Below, piece by piece: positions 1 through 4,764 of a DNA stretch of 5,858 bases. A program made the translations under genes and the position numbers. Source of the DNA: Desulfobacterales bacterium HSG17 (GTDB taxonomy: Bacteria; Desulfobacterota; Desulfobacteria; Desulfobacterales; Desulfococcaceae); NCBI GenBank assembly GCA_030377945.1, contig JAUCGD010000212.1, forward strand, positions 1-5,858, written 5' to 3'. The stretch's first letter is position 1. Every line of letters begins with the position of its first letter. The notes below the pieces were generated by a model. It was given only the letters and a program-made list of their open reading frames with translations, was not told where the DNA came from and did not search any database.

Positions 1-4
1 TCAT
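1..4 (-). CDS. Probable start codon of a gene running off the left edge
   Basis: Read on the minus strand, an ATG occupies positions 4-2. A GGAG Shine-Dalgarno core (plus-strand CTCC at 11-14) sits 6 bases before it, which is ideal spacing. A TATAAT hexamer is also present on the minus strand at 34-29, without a clear -35 box. Only the start codon and one further base are inside the window, so nothing can be said about the product. Another ATG at 20-18 is in a different frame and has no comparable ribosome binding site. If real, this gene is divergent from the DUF2284 gene, and the 225-base gap between them would hold both promoters. Confidence 0.35.
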
Positions 5-229
5 ATTTTTCTCCTTTCATTTTTTCATATTATAATTAATAATTTCATATGTAAGTTAAGGAAAAGTATCAACACTTGTTTTTCTATTTCAATAGAAATA
101 TTTAAAATCATTTAATTATATTTATATTTGCAGATTAAAAATCATAGTGATATGTTTTGAAAAATGGAAATAAGGTTTGCAGTGACCGATTTATAGCGGT
201 TAAACTCAAACATTATAAGGATTAATAAA

Positions 230-871
230 ATGAACAACAGCGAGTATTCTAAAGATTCAGGACAAACACATGAATCGGGTATTACAGACAAAAATCTGGA
301 AAAACTGATCAACATAGCACAGGAGTCAGGCGCAGCCAGTGCAGCAGTCATTTCTGCTCAAGATATAAAAGTTCAGAATGAACTGGCAAACATGTGCAAA
401 GAACCCAGGTGCGAAAATTACGGATTATCAGCAAGCTGCCCTCCTTTTGTTTCAGGGCCTTCAGGATTCAGGGAAATGCAGAAAAAAATGAAACATGCAA
501 TTGTTGTCAAAATTGACGTACCCCTGGAAACCCTGATGTCAGACCAGGGTCAGGAAATTATGAAACTGCTCCATGAGACTGTTGCAAATGTTGAAAATTC
601 GGCAGTTGAAATGGGTTATGCAAATTCTAAAGCTTTTGCAGGAGGTTCATGCAAAAAGCTTTTCTGTCATGATTATGCAGACTGCCGCGTGGTATCAAAA
701 AAGGGCAGATGCAGAAATCCAAAATCTGCCCGGCAGTCAATGTCCGGTTTTGGCATAAATGTTTCTGAAATGATAGTGACAGCAGGATGGTCAGGCAAGA
801 GTTATGTCCGTGACCGTGAGACGGATGCAGATTCCATGTCGTGGATTGCAGGGGTGATTCTGGTTGGTTGA
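230..871 (+). CDS. DUF2284 family predicted metal-binding protein
   Basis: A cysteine-rich protein of 213 residues that matches the DUF2284 family, a group of small predicted metal-binding proteins common in anaerobes and methanogens, with no established reaction. Seven cysteines are visible: C56, C61 and C70 in a C-x4-C-x2-YG-x5-CPP arrangement, then C141, C146, C152 and C161 in a GGSC...C...C...C-x2-P block. The block is followed by the family's R-SMSGFGI-V stretch (about residues 168-178). Together they could bind an iron-sulphur cluster or zinc; that is inference. There is no signal peptide or membrane segment, so it should be cytoplasmic. The first 25 residues or so are polar and look like a non-conserved extension. 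The start is supported by AAGGA at 217-221, 8 bases before ATG. All expected motifs are present, so the gene looks intact, although a broken DUF499 gene begins right behind it. It appears to be transcribed alone. Confidence 0.87.
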   Translation: MNNSEYSKDSGQTHESGITDKNLEKLINIAQESGAASAAVISAQDIKVQNELANMCKEPRCENYGLSASCPPFVSGPSGFREMQKKMKHAIVVKIDVPLETLMSDQGQEIMKLLHETVANVENSAVEMGYANSKAFAGGSCKKLFCHDYADCRVVSKKGRCRNPKSARQSMSGFGINVSEMIVTAGWSGKSYVRDRETDADSMSWIAGVILVG

Positions 872-904
872 CTTTGGGTGAACTCAAGATTAAAAGATAT
901 GTTC

Positions 905-1306
905 TGGAGGCCATGATCATTTTTGAAGAAAATTTTGTTAGTGACAGCATGGCAGTTCTTTTTGAAACTGCTTTTAACCGCTTTCAGGAAAAAGGCGGAG
1001 CCTGTTCTTATTCTTTTAGATGAGCTTCCTCCTTATCTGGAAAATGCACGTTCAAAAACCATTGGTAATTCCGATCTTTGTGTTGTTACAATCAATGCTT
1101 TGTCAAACCTTTTCACAACCATAGAAAAAAGACAGCTTTCCAATGTCTGCTTGGTAGTTTCCGATCTTAAAGCGGTATATGAAAGCGGCAGCGAACTCCT
1201 GCCGCTGTCTTTTAAAGAGCTTGAAAACGAAGTAAACCGTTCTGCTATGAATATTGAACCTGTTGGAAGTGCCTCTGATGAGGTTTATCATAATGGGAAT
1301 TTCTAA
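905..1306 (+). pseudogene. Frameshifted internal fragment of a DUF499 family ATPase
   Basis: Two overlapping reading frames read as one DUF499 protein if a single-base shift near 990-1001 is allowed. The first frame gives SDSMAVLFETAFNRFQEKGG. The second continues PVLILLDELPPYLENARSK, then IGNSDL, NVCLVVSDLKA and NRSAMNIEPVGSASDEVYH. LILLDE is a Walker B motif. DUF499 proteins are large P-loop ATPases of roughly 1000 residues, found next to DUF1156 methylase-like proteins, DUF3780 proteins and helicases in anti-phage clusters. Here only about 130 residues survive. The Walker A region, the start and most of the C-terminal part are absent, and recognisable similarity stops at DEVYH, a few codons before a stop at 1304-1306. 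The left edge is uncertain: the stretch from 872 to 905 may also belong. No ribosome binding site serves either frame. It starts within about 35 bases of the DUF2284 stop, so a deletion probably joined the two. I identify the family from memory of its conserved motifs. Confidence 0.75.
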
Positions 1307-1326
1307 TAAATAAAATACCTACATAA

Positions 1327-1454
1327 AGCTGGGGAATAAATCCCCCAGCTACAAGCTAAACCACCCTGAAGGGTGCTGAATAAATAACAAAATATGACCT
1401 TAACAGCAGGCTTTAGCCTGGTTCAGCTTGTAGCCTGGAGCTTTAGCTCCAGGC
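1327..1454. repeat. Pair of REP-like units in inverted orientation (BIME-like)
   Basis: Four hairpins are packed into 128 bases. They are AGCTGGGG/CCCCAGCT (1327-1334 with 1343-1350), CACCCT/AGGGTG (1362-1367 with 1370-1375), CAGGCT/AGCCTG (1407-1412 with 1415-1420) and GCCTGGAGC/GCTCCAGGC with a TTTA loop (1433-1441 with 1446-1454). The outer and inner hairpins of each half are joined by a shared linker. CCAGCTACAAGCTAAACCA at 1345-1363 is nearly the reverse complement of 1419-1438. The two halves are therefore the same unit, hairpin-linker-hairpin, facing each other as in a BIME. REP elements of this kind are usually mobilised by a RAYT (IS200/IS605-like) transposase, which is not in the window. 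They sit between two convergent genes, where the stems could also act as a two-way transcription end. Confidence 0.72.
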
Positions 1455-1547
1455 GGCATGGGTAGATTAATATTTGGCAAATCCCTTAGCAGATCAATAT
1501 CCATATGTCGATCAAGTCCTATCTTTGCAATCAGAACAAATATAAAT

Positions 1548-1994
1548 TTAAGTACCTGCTATCATTTCTATTTTAACAAATATCGGGTCCATTTTTGCAA
1601 TTTCTGGTGATGGAACAGGAGGCATCTTATAAATACCTGATATTACAGTATTTGAATCAATTTTTATATCCATTTTTGCAATCGACTGTTCAGATTTGCT
1701 CACATTCATTTTGCGATTATTATTTCTTGCTGCCTGCTGTTCTTTATTCCGATCGCTATATTCCTGATTCTTTTTACGGTATTCTTTCCAGTAATCCGGG
1801 TTCTTTTGGCGACATCTCTTTTGCGCATCTTTCTGATTCTGGCGGTATTCTTCATCTTCTTCCATTTTCCGTTTCTGCCATTCTCGTTTGCGAGCTTTCT
1901 GGCATTTTGGATCAGAACAATATTGCTGGTTTGGAACTCTGGGATTGGGCTTGAAAATTTTTTTGCAATGGCTGCAAGGTTTTTTTTGGACCAT
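1548..1994 (-). CDS. Hypothetical protein with N-terminal Cys4 finger and basic helix
   Basis: A 148-residue, strongly basic protein. C7 and C10 (CSHC) with C26 and C31 (CSDPKC) form a probable zinc-binding C-x2-C-x15-C-x4-C finger. It is followed by a long Lys/Arg-rich helical stretch (about residues 32-95: QKARKREWQKRK, DYWKEYRKK), which suggests nucleic-acid binding. The tail carries two IAKMD motifs (105-109 and 132-136) 27 residues apart. I have seen similar short proteins (finger, RKREWQ-type run, NPDYW) annotated only as hypothetical, often near transposable elements; no function is established. The start is supported by GAGAGG 5 bases before ATG. A perfect dyad overlaps the leader, and an IS21-like terminus lies about 110-160 bases upstream, with this gene reading inward from it. 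Downstream a shifted frame stays open from 1546 to 1400 and contains a third IAK motif, so the C-terminus may have been shortened by a frameshift. It runs convergent to the DUF499 remnant. Confidence 0.7.
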   Translation of the reverse strand: MVQKKPCSHCKKIFKPNPRVPNQQYCSDPKCQKARKREWQKRKMEEDEEYRQNQKDAQKRCRQKNPDYWKEYRKKNQEYSDRNKEQQAARNNNRKMNVSKSEQSIAKMDIKIDSNTVISGIYKMPPVPSPEIAKMDPIFVKIEMIAGT

Positions 1995-2002
1995 GATACC
2001 TC

Positions 2003-2022
2003 TCAGAAAATAGATTTTCTGA
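2003..2022 (-). promoter_or_regulatory. Perfect dyad in the leader of the Cys4-finger gene
   Basis: TCAGAAAA (2003-2010) and TTTTCTGA (2015-2022) form a perfect 8-bp inverted repeat around a TAGA spacer. It ends 9 bases before the start codon of the minus-strand finger gene and sits just upstream of its GAGAGG ribosome binding site. It could be an operator for autoregulation or an RNA hairpin that affects translation. There is no U-run positioned for termination. The regulatory role is inference; the symmetry is directly visible. Confidence 0.35.
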
Positions 2023-2106
2023 AAGATAACTCATATTTTTGGTCTGATTGATATTAATTTTTTTGAATGTTTTGAGATAAAGAATGAATTGATAAAAAAT
2101 TTGTGG

Positions 2107-2155
2107 TGGGTCAATTTATATTAGCATACATGGGTCACTTTTGATTAGCGTTGAG
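2107..2155 (-). mobile_element. Solitary IS21-family-like terminus
   Basis: TGGGTCAATTTATATTAGC (2107-2125) and TGGGTCACTTTTGATTAGC (2131-2149) are 19-base direct repeats identical at 16 positions and 24 bases apart. They are followed by GTTGAGG. IS21-family elements end in short, closely spaced repeats of this shape (TGGnnCAnTTTnnnATTAnC, then GTTGACA) that bind the transposase IstA. By that pattern the outer tip lies near 2152-2156, slightly mutated, and the element's body would extend to lower coordinates. No istA or istB is present and no partner end is found near 1307-1547, so only one end remains. The Cys4-finger gene lies just inside and reads away from the tip, as the first gene of such an element would. 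The family assignment rests on remembered consensus. Confidence 0.55.
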
Positions 2156-2211
2156 GTTAAGGAAAGACCGGGTTTAGAAAAACTTAGAAACTAATAAGGA
2201 AAGGTGAATAT

Positions 2212-2275
2212 ATGGCAATCAATAAGACTTTATCCAGACTTTATTGACACTATAAAAAAGGTTAAGATTTATTAA
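2212..2275 (+). pseudogene. Remnant of a very small gene, broken by a frameshift
   Basis: ATG at 2212 follows a good ribosome binding site (AAGGAAAGGTG, 2196-2206) but stops after 11 codons (MAINKTLSRLY). One base out of frame at 2240, the sequence reads FIDTIKKVKIY and stops at 2273-2275. FIDTIKK is also encoded at 2429-2449, so this looks like a small gene of the same kind carrying a one-base indel. The product is not recognised. It may equally be just repeat-derived sequence behind a chance ribosome binding site. Confidence 0.3.
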
Positions 2276-2450
2276 GATTTGAATGCTACGATTTGTTGAG
2301 ATTTGAATGTTGACATTTGTTTACATTCACAGAACCAGGACACAATAAAATCAAGGGTTAACCGGAATTTGGCAACACTATAAAAAAGGCAGGGGAAAAG
2401 CATGTCAGAAAAACCTCACATTTGGGAATTTATTGACACTATAAAAAAGG
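2240..2450 (+). repeat. Three dispersed copies of a 22-nt repeat
   Basis: Copies lie at 2240-2261, 2368-2389 and 2429-2450. The first and third are identical and contain TTGACACTATAAAAAAGG. The middle copy differs at four neighbouring bases (ATTG replaced by GGCA) and is otherwise the same, so 18 of 22 match. Starts are 128 and 61 bases apart. The first and third encode FIDTIKK in one frame. In the third the trailing AAGG merges with AGG to make an AAGGAGG ribosome binding site. The spacing is irregular and the repeats are not palindromic, so this is not a CRISPR array. Duplicated small genes or mobile debris are the likely explanations. Confidence 0.62.
2275..2322 (+). repeat. Two tandem 24-nt repeats
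   Basis: AGATTTGAATGCTACGATTT plus GTTG (2275-2298) is followed at once by AGATTTGAATGTTGACATTT plus GTTT (2299-2322). Nineteen of 24 positions agree, and a partial AGATTTATTA precedes at about 2266-2275. The tract lies between the first and second copies of the 22-nt repeat. No function is evident. It could be a slipped-strand duplication or a binding-site pair. Confidence 0.55.
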
Positions 2451-2482
2451 AGGACTTGCATAATGGATTACCAGGCCAATAA
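2402..2482 (+). CDS. Very short ORF with FIDTIKK motif
   Basis: This ORF of 26 codons starts at ATG 2402 behind AGGGG (2391-2394 region), 5-6 bases upstream, a plausible ribosome binding site. The peptide begins MSEKPHIWEFIDTIKK and ends in GLPGQ. The FIDTIKK segment is one of the 22-nt repeat copies. It overlaps the next short ORF (2463-2531) by 20 bases. I do not recognise it. It may be a truncated small antitoxin-like or transposon-linked protein, or noncoding. It lies convergent to the GIY-YIG gene. Confidence 0.3.
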   Translation: MSEKPHIWEFIDTIKKEDLHNGLPGQ

Positions 2483-2531
2483 ATTTAAATCACCTCCAGG
2501 GATAAAACGTCAAGTTAATTTATTGTTTTGA
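2463..2531 (+). CDS. Very short ORF behind a strong ribosome binding site
   Basis: ATG 2463 has AAGGAGG at 2447-2453, a full-strength Shine-Dalgarno sequence with 9-base spacing. The ORF runs 22 codons (starting MDYQANKFKSPPGIKRQ) to TGA 2529-2531. Its last bases overlap the 3' end of the minus-strand GIY-YIG gene. The strong ribosome binding site with so short a reading frame suggests the front of a gene whose rest was lost. There is no recognisable family. Confidence 0.22.
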   Translation: MDYQANKFKSPPGIKRQVNLLF

Positions 2532-3659
2532 TTGAAGTTGACATTTGTAGTCATCTTTTTCAGTTTTAAATTTTTCCTTTTCTTTTTTTAAATACTCCCA
2601 AGCAACAACTATTTTTTTTACTATCTTGTTCCCTTTCTTTTCAAATATTGCATTTTTTTCTTTTTCTTGCTTTTTTTTTCTTAATAATGCTTCCCATTCA
2701 TTAATTACTTTGTCCCATTCCTCATCTACTTCATTCCATTTATTTTCTATTCCGAGGTCTTCTGCGTCTCTCAGTAATCCCCATCCTGCATTTATTTCTA
2801 TCTCGGCTTCTTTTATTATATTTTCACTTTGTTCAAGTTCCCATTCGGCATGAAGTTTATCAACTACAAAAGCTTCAGATTCTTTTTCTATTCTTTTCCA
2901 TTCTTCGTTTATTTCAAAATCTTCTTCGTTTCTCAGTGATTCCCATTCAGTGATTTCAGCTTTTATTTTCTCCTTTTCCTTATTTATCTTGCCCCATTCT
3001 TCTTCTATCCTCCTCCACTCGGCAGTTACAACTATCCTTTCAGCCTCTCTTTCTTGATGTTCCTCAATAGCTTTTTCACGTAATTCCTCACCTTTTTTAA
3101 TCCGTTCAAGTTCAGCTTCTTTTCTTAATGTTTCCAATTCCGAAGCTAATTCTATTTCTTCCCTTTTTAATTTCTCTTGCTCTCTTATCGTAGCTATTGT
3201 TGTCCATTTTTCTGCACCCAGTTTTTTAATTTTTTTTCCCAAAAAGTTTATTCTTAAAGATAAACTTTTTTCAACTTCCAGCCTCTCATTATAATGATAC
3301 TTTTGAACACCTTGTTGTCCTTCAACAAAGAGCCTTGTAAATGATATATTTATACTTTCAATAACATTTATTGCTGTATTTATATCAACCTGATAAAATT
3401 CTTTCCCATGATGATAATCGTTTAAAGCTTGGTGTGCTCTTTTTTCAGCTTCAACTCTATTTTCAAAAAAAGCATAGTATTGAGTTTCAAACGGTGTAGG
3501 GACACCTGTTGTGGTACTTAATTGATTTGCCCTATACTCAGGAACCTTTGTTGTCATGCCGACTTTTAATAAGCCAGGCATTGAAGGATTAGTCATAATA
3601 TATACAAAACCTTTTTGTGTCATGTGGCTTTCTTGCCAAAATGGAATATGACATGTCAA
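2520..3659 (-). CDS. GIY-YIG (T5orf172/MUG113-type) nuclease domain with long charged helical tail
   Basis: A 379-residue protein in two parts. Residues about 17-100 form a GIY-YIG-type fold of the T5orf172/MUG113 branch. It has FVYIMTN (18-24), LKVGMT (31-36), the helix EYRANQL with candidate catalytic R43, EAEKRAHQAL (70-79) and GKEFYQ with candidate metal ligand E87. Members of the fold are Mg-dependent DNA endonucleases, so DNA cleavage is a reasonable inference. From about 125 to the end the chain is almost all Glu, Lys, Arg and Leu with regular tryptophans (W215, 222, 239, 254, 273, 293, 308, 315, 322, 354), a long helical or coiled-coil tail that includes a 54-residue repeat. There are no membrane segments. 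An alternative start at M13 (3623) would put the nuclease domain nearly at the N-terminus; neither start has a clear ribosome binding site. It is a lone gene, divergent from the PanA-Doc operon about 590 bases away. A defence or mobile-element role is possible but unproven. Confidence 0.82.
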   Translation of the reverse strand: MTCHIPFWQESHMTQKGFVYIMTNPSMPGLLKVGMTTKVPEYRANQLSTTTGVPTPFETQYYAFFENRVEAEKRAHQALNDYHHGKEFYQVDINTAINVIESINISFTRLFVEGQQGVQKYHYNERLEVEKSLSLRINFLGKKIKKLGAEKWTTIATIREQEKLKREEIELASELETLRKEAELERIKKGEELREKAIEEHQEREAERIVVTAEWRRIEEEWGKINKEKEKIKAEITEWESLRNEEDFEINEEWKRIEKESEAFVVDKLHAEWELEQSENIIKEAEIEINAGWGLLRDAEDLGIENKWNEVDEEWDKVINEWEALLRKKKQEKEKNAIFEKKGNKIVKKIVVAWEYLKKEKEKFKTEKDDYKCQLQSKQ

Positions 3660-3750
3660 GATATTTTATTGAAAGCGCAGAAACAGGAACCAGAGCAAGA
3701 GGCAGCATGAAATAGTTTAAAAACTCGCTCGTAGCTATGGTTTTTTGCAA

Positions 3751-3808
3751 GGGATTAAAATTTATCCGACTGCCTTATGTGCGATTTAAGGGTATCAAAA
3801 ATTATCCG
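3751..3808. repeat. Two imperfect direct repeats, possible transposon-end debris
   Basis: GGGATTAAAATTTATCCG (3751-3768) and GGGTATCAAAAATTATCCG (3790-3808) share GGG, an A-rich core and TTATCCG, with the TTATCCG parts exactly 40 bases apart. Spaced repeats of this kind occur at the ends of several insertion-sequence families, where they bind transposase. No transposase gene and no partner end are seen, so this is only a possibility. Confidence 0.35.
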
Positions 3809-4119
3809 GTTTTTATGGCATATGGATTGCTATTGATTAAATGAGAAAATATACACTTTGTAATTTGCGATATTTGAAGACTTTGCAGGAATCAAGGGGA
3901 AAGGTAGGTTTTGGTTTTGACATTTCCGGTATCAGTACCATTAATATTTGCAATAAAATCAGTAGAACTATGTCAAAAACAGGTAAAAAGTTTACATAAT
4001 ATATGTTATCGGATGTTGTTTGTAAATTACTGTTTTTATTACAAGCAAGAAACAGGTATATGATACTATATCTCAATAGTTAATCACTGACTTTTCAAGT
4101 TTTCACCAGATACGTATTT

Positions 4120-4125
4120 TATAAT
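4120..4125 (+). promoter_or_regulatory. Candidate -10 box upstream of the terminator and PanA
   Basis: A consensus TATAAT lies at 4120-4125. No good -35 box is found 16-18 bases upstream; TTTTCA/TTCAAG around 4092-4099 is the nearest. Transcription from here would start near 4132 and meet the terminator at 4161-4185, giving a leader or small RNA of about 50 bases. Confidence 0.3.
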
Positions 4126-4160
4126 TATTTATATCTCAAAAATATAACCTGGAAGCAGTG

Positions 4161-4185
4161 GGGAGCTGTGATAGCTCCCTTTTTT
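4161..4185 (+). terminator. Intrinsic terminator before the PanA-Doc operon
   Basis: GGGAGCT (4161-4167) and AGCTCCC (4173-4179) form a perfect 7-bp stem with a GTGAT loop, followed by six T (4180-4185). No plus-strand gene precedes it for more than a kilobase. It therefore ends either a lost gene, a small RNA, or an attenuated leader of the operon beginning at 4249. A TTGACA hexamer follows at 4187-4192 but has no good -10 partner. Confidence 0.72.
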
Positions 4186-4248
4186 ATTGACATTTGGAAA
4201 AAATAAACGCATTCTTAAGGCAATAGGAGGACAAAGGGAGGTAAAAAA

Positions 4249-4761
4249 ATGTGTTTAACTGGTTTGATGCAAAAAATTTTGGCACGATATGACGGTCAAC
4301 TTCACAATGCTGCACTTACTAAAATGGTTTATCTGATTGATATAGAATCTGTAAAGAAAACTGGAAATCAAATTACGTCTATATCATGGGTAAGGGATAA
4401 TTACGGGCCGTTTGTATGGGATGTACTTAATAGTGCATCAGAAAACCAAGCATTGTTTGCGATCGGTAATGAGGGTAATGGGAAAAGATTGATATGTTCC
4501 CAAATCGACATTGAGATAGAAAGATGTGAAGTTGATGAACTACTTGCTGAGCTTGTAGAAAAGATACCTAACCCAAAGACAAATTTTTTATCTTTTGTGG
4601 ATTATGTTTATGATACTCCACCTATGTTTATCTCTACTTCTAACGGGCCGTTGGATATTCAAGAAGCTATGGAAAGCGCAAAAGAAGTTGATGAACTTGT
4701 AGAAGAACTTCTTAGCGATCCTGAATGGGATGAAGCTTTTGCATATCTTGCAGCACATTAA
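4249..4761 (+). CDS. Panacea-domain (DUF4065) antitoxin
   Basis: A 170-residue protein with the Panacea/DUF4065 (SocA-like) domain. Visible hallmarks are the N-terminal helix with LTKMVYLIDIES (23-34), W47 in SWVRDNYGPFVWDV (46-59), where the YGP motif is characteristic, and YDTPPM (121-126), the usual T-P step near the domain end. Panacea proteins act as antitoxins that neutralise many unrelated toxins in PanAT pairs, probably by direct binding; SocA of Caulobacter, a proteolytic adaptor, shares the domain. The tail (141-170) is acidic, which may help contact the basic toxin. The start has GGGAGG at 4236-4241 with 7-base spacing. The gene lies 3 bases before a Doc-type Fic toxin, the usual antitoxin-first order. 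Expression probably depends on a promoter between the terminator at 4161-4185 and the start, or on read-through. It appears full length. Confidence 0.87.
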   Translation: MCLTGLMQKILARYDGQLHNAALTKMVYLIDIESVKKTGNQITSISWVRDNYGPFVWDVLNSASENQALFAIGNEGNGKRLICSQIDIEIERCEVDELLAELVEKIPNPKTNFLSFVDYVYDTPPMFISTSNGPLDIQEAMESAKEVDELVEELLSDPEWDEAFAYLAAH

Positions 4762-4764
4762 TAT

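Larger units (their letters stand above)
3660..4248. other. Intergenic region without a convincing gene
   Basis: These 589 AT-rich bases separate the divergent GIY-YIG and PanA genes. They hold a pair of imperfect repeats at 3751-3808, a TATAAT box at 4120-4125 and an intrinsic terminator at 4161-4185. A 52-codon frame at 3841-3999 (starting MRKYTLCNLRYLKTL) has no ribosome binding site and no recognisable family. The frame before it is open from about 3716 to its TGA at 3842-3844 but lacks a start. Both may be gene debris. No RNA gene of a known class is recognisable. Confidence 0.5.

Noticed and set aside
627..950. Minus-strand 107-codon frame opposite the DUF2284 gene
   Set aside because: It overlaps a gene with clear family motifs and has no recognisable domain or ribosome binding site; it is an antisense shadow.
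1595..2051. Plus-strand frames rich in Phe, Leu and Ser opposite the Cys4-finger gene
   Set aside because: They mirror the Lys/Arg-rich coding strand and look membrane-like only because of that. The minus strand has the Cys4 motif and the ribosome binding site.
2240..2450. 22-nt repeats as a CRISPR array or as promoters
   Set aside because: Only three copies with unequal spacing, one of them divergent, and no cas genes. TTGACA and TATAAA are only 2 bases apart, which cannot work as -35/-10.
2626..2853. Plus-strand Ser/Phe-rich 75-codon frame
   Set aside because: It is the complement of the Glu/Lys-rich tail of the GIY-YIG protein, with no supporting signal.
3841..3999. Plus-strand 52-codon frame starting MRKYTLC
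   Set aside because: Its ATG overlaps the stop of a preceding open frame (ATGA), but there is no ribosome binding site and no recognisable family; mentioned only in the intergenic note.
3837..4076. Minus-strand 79-codon hydrophobic frame in the divergent gap
   Set aside because: No ribosome binding site, no known family, and AT-rich composition easily gives such a frame by chance.
4187..4192. TTGACA as the -35 box of the PanA-Doc promoter
   Set aside because: The hexamer is perfect but the -10 position at 17 bases reads CATTCT, a poor match. It may still be used with an activator, but the sequence does not support calling a promoter.
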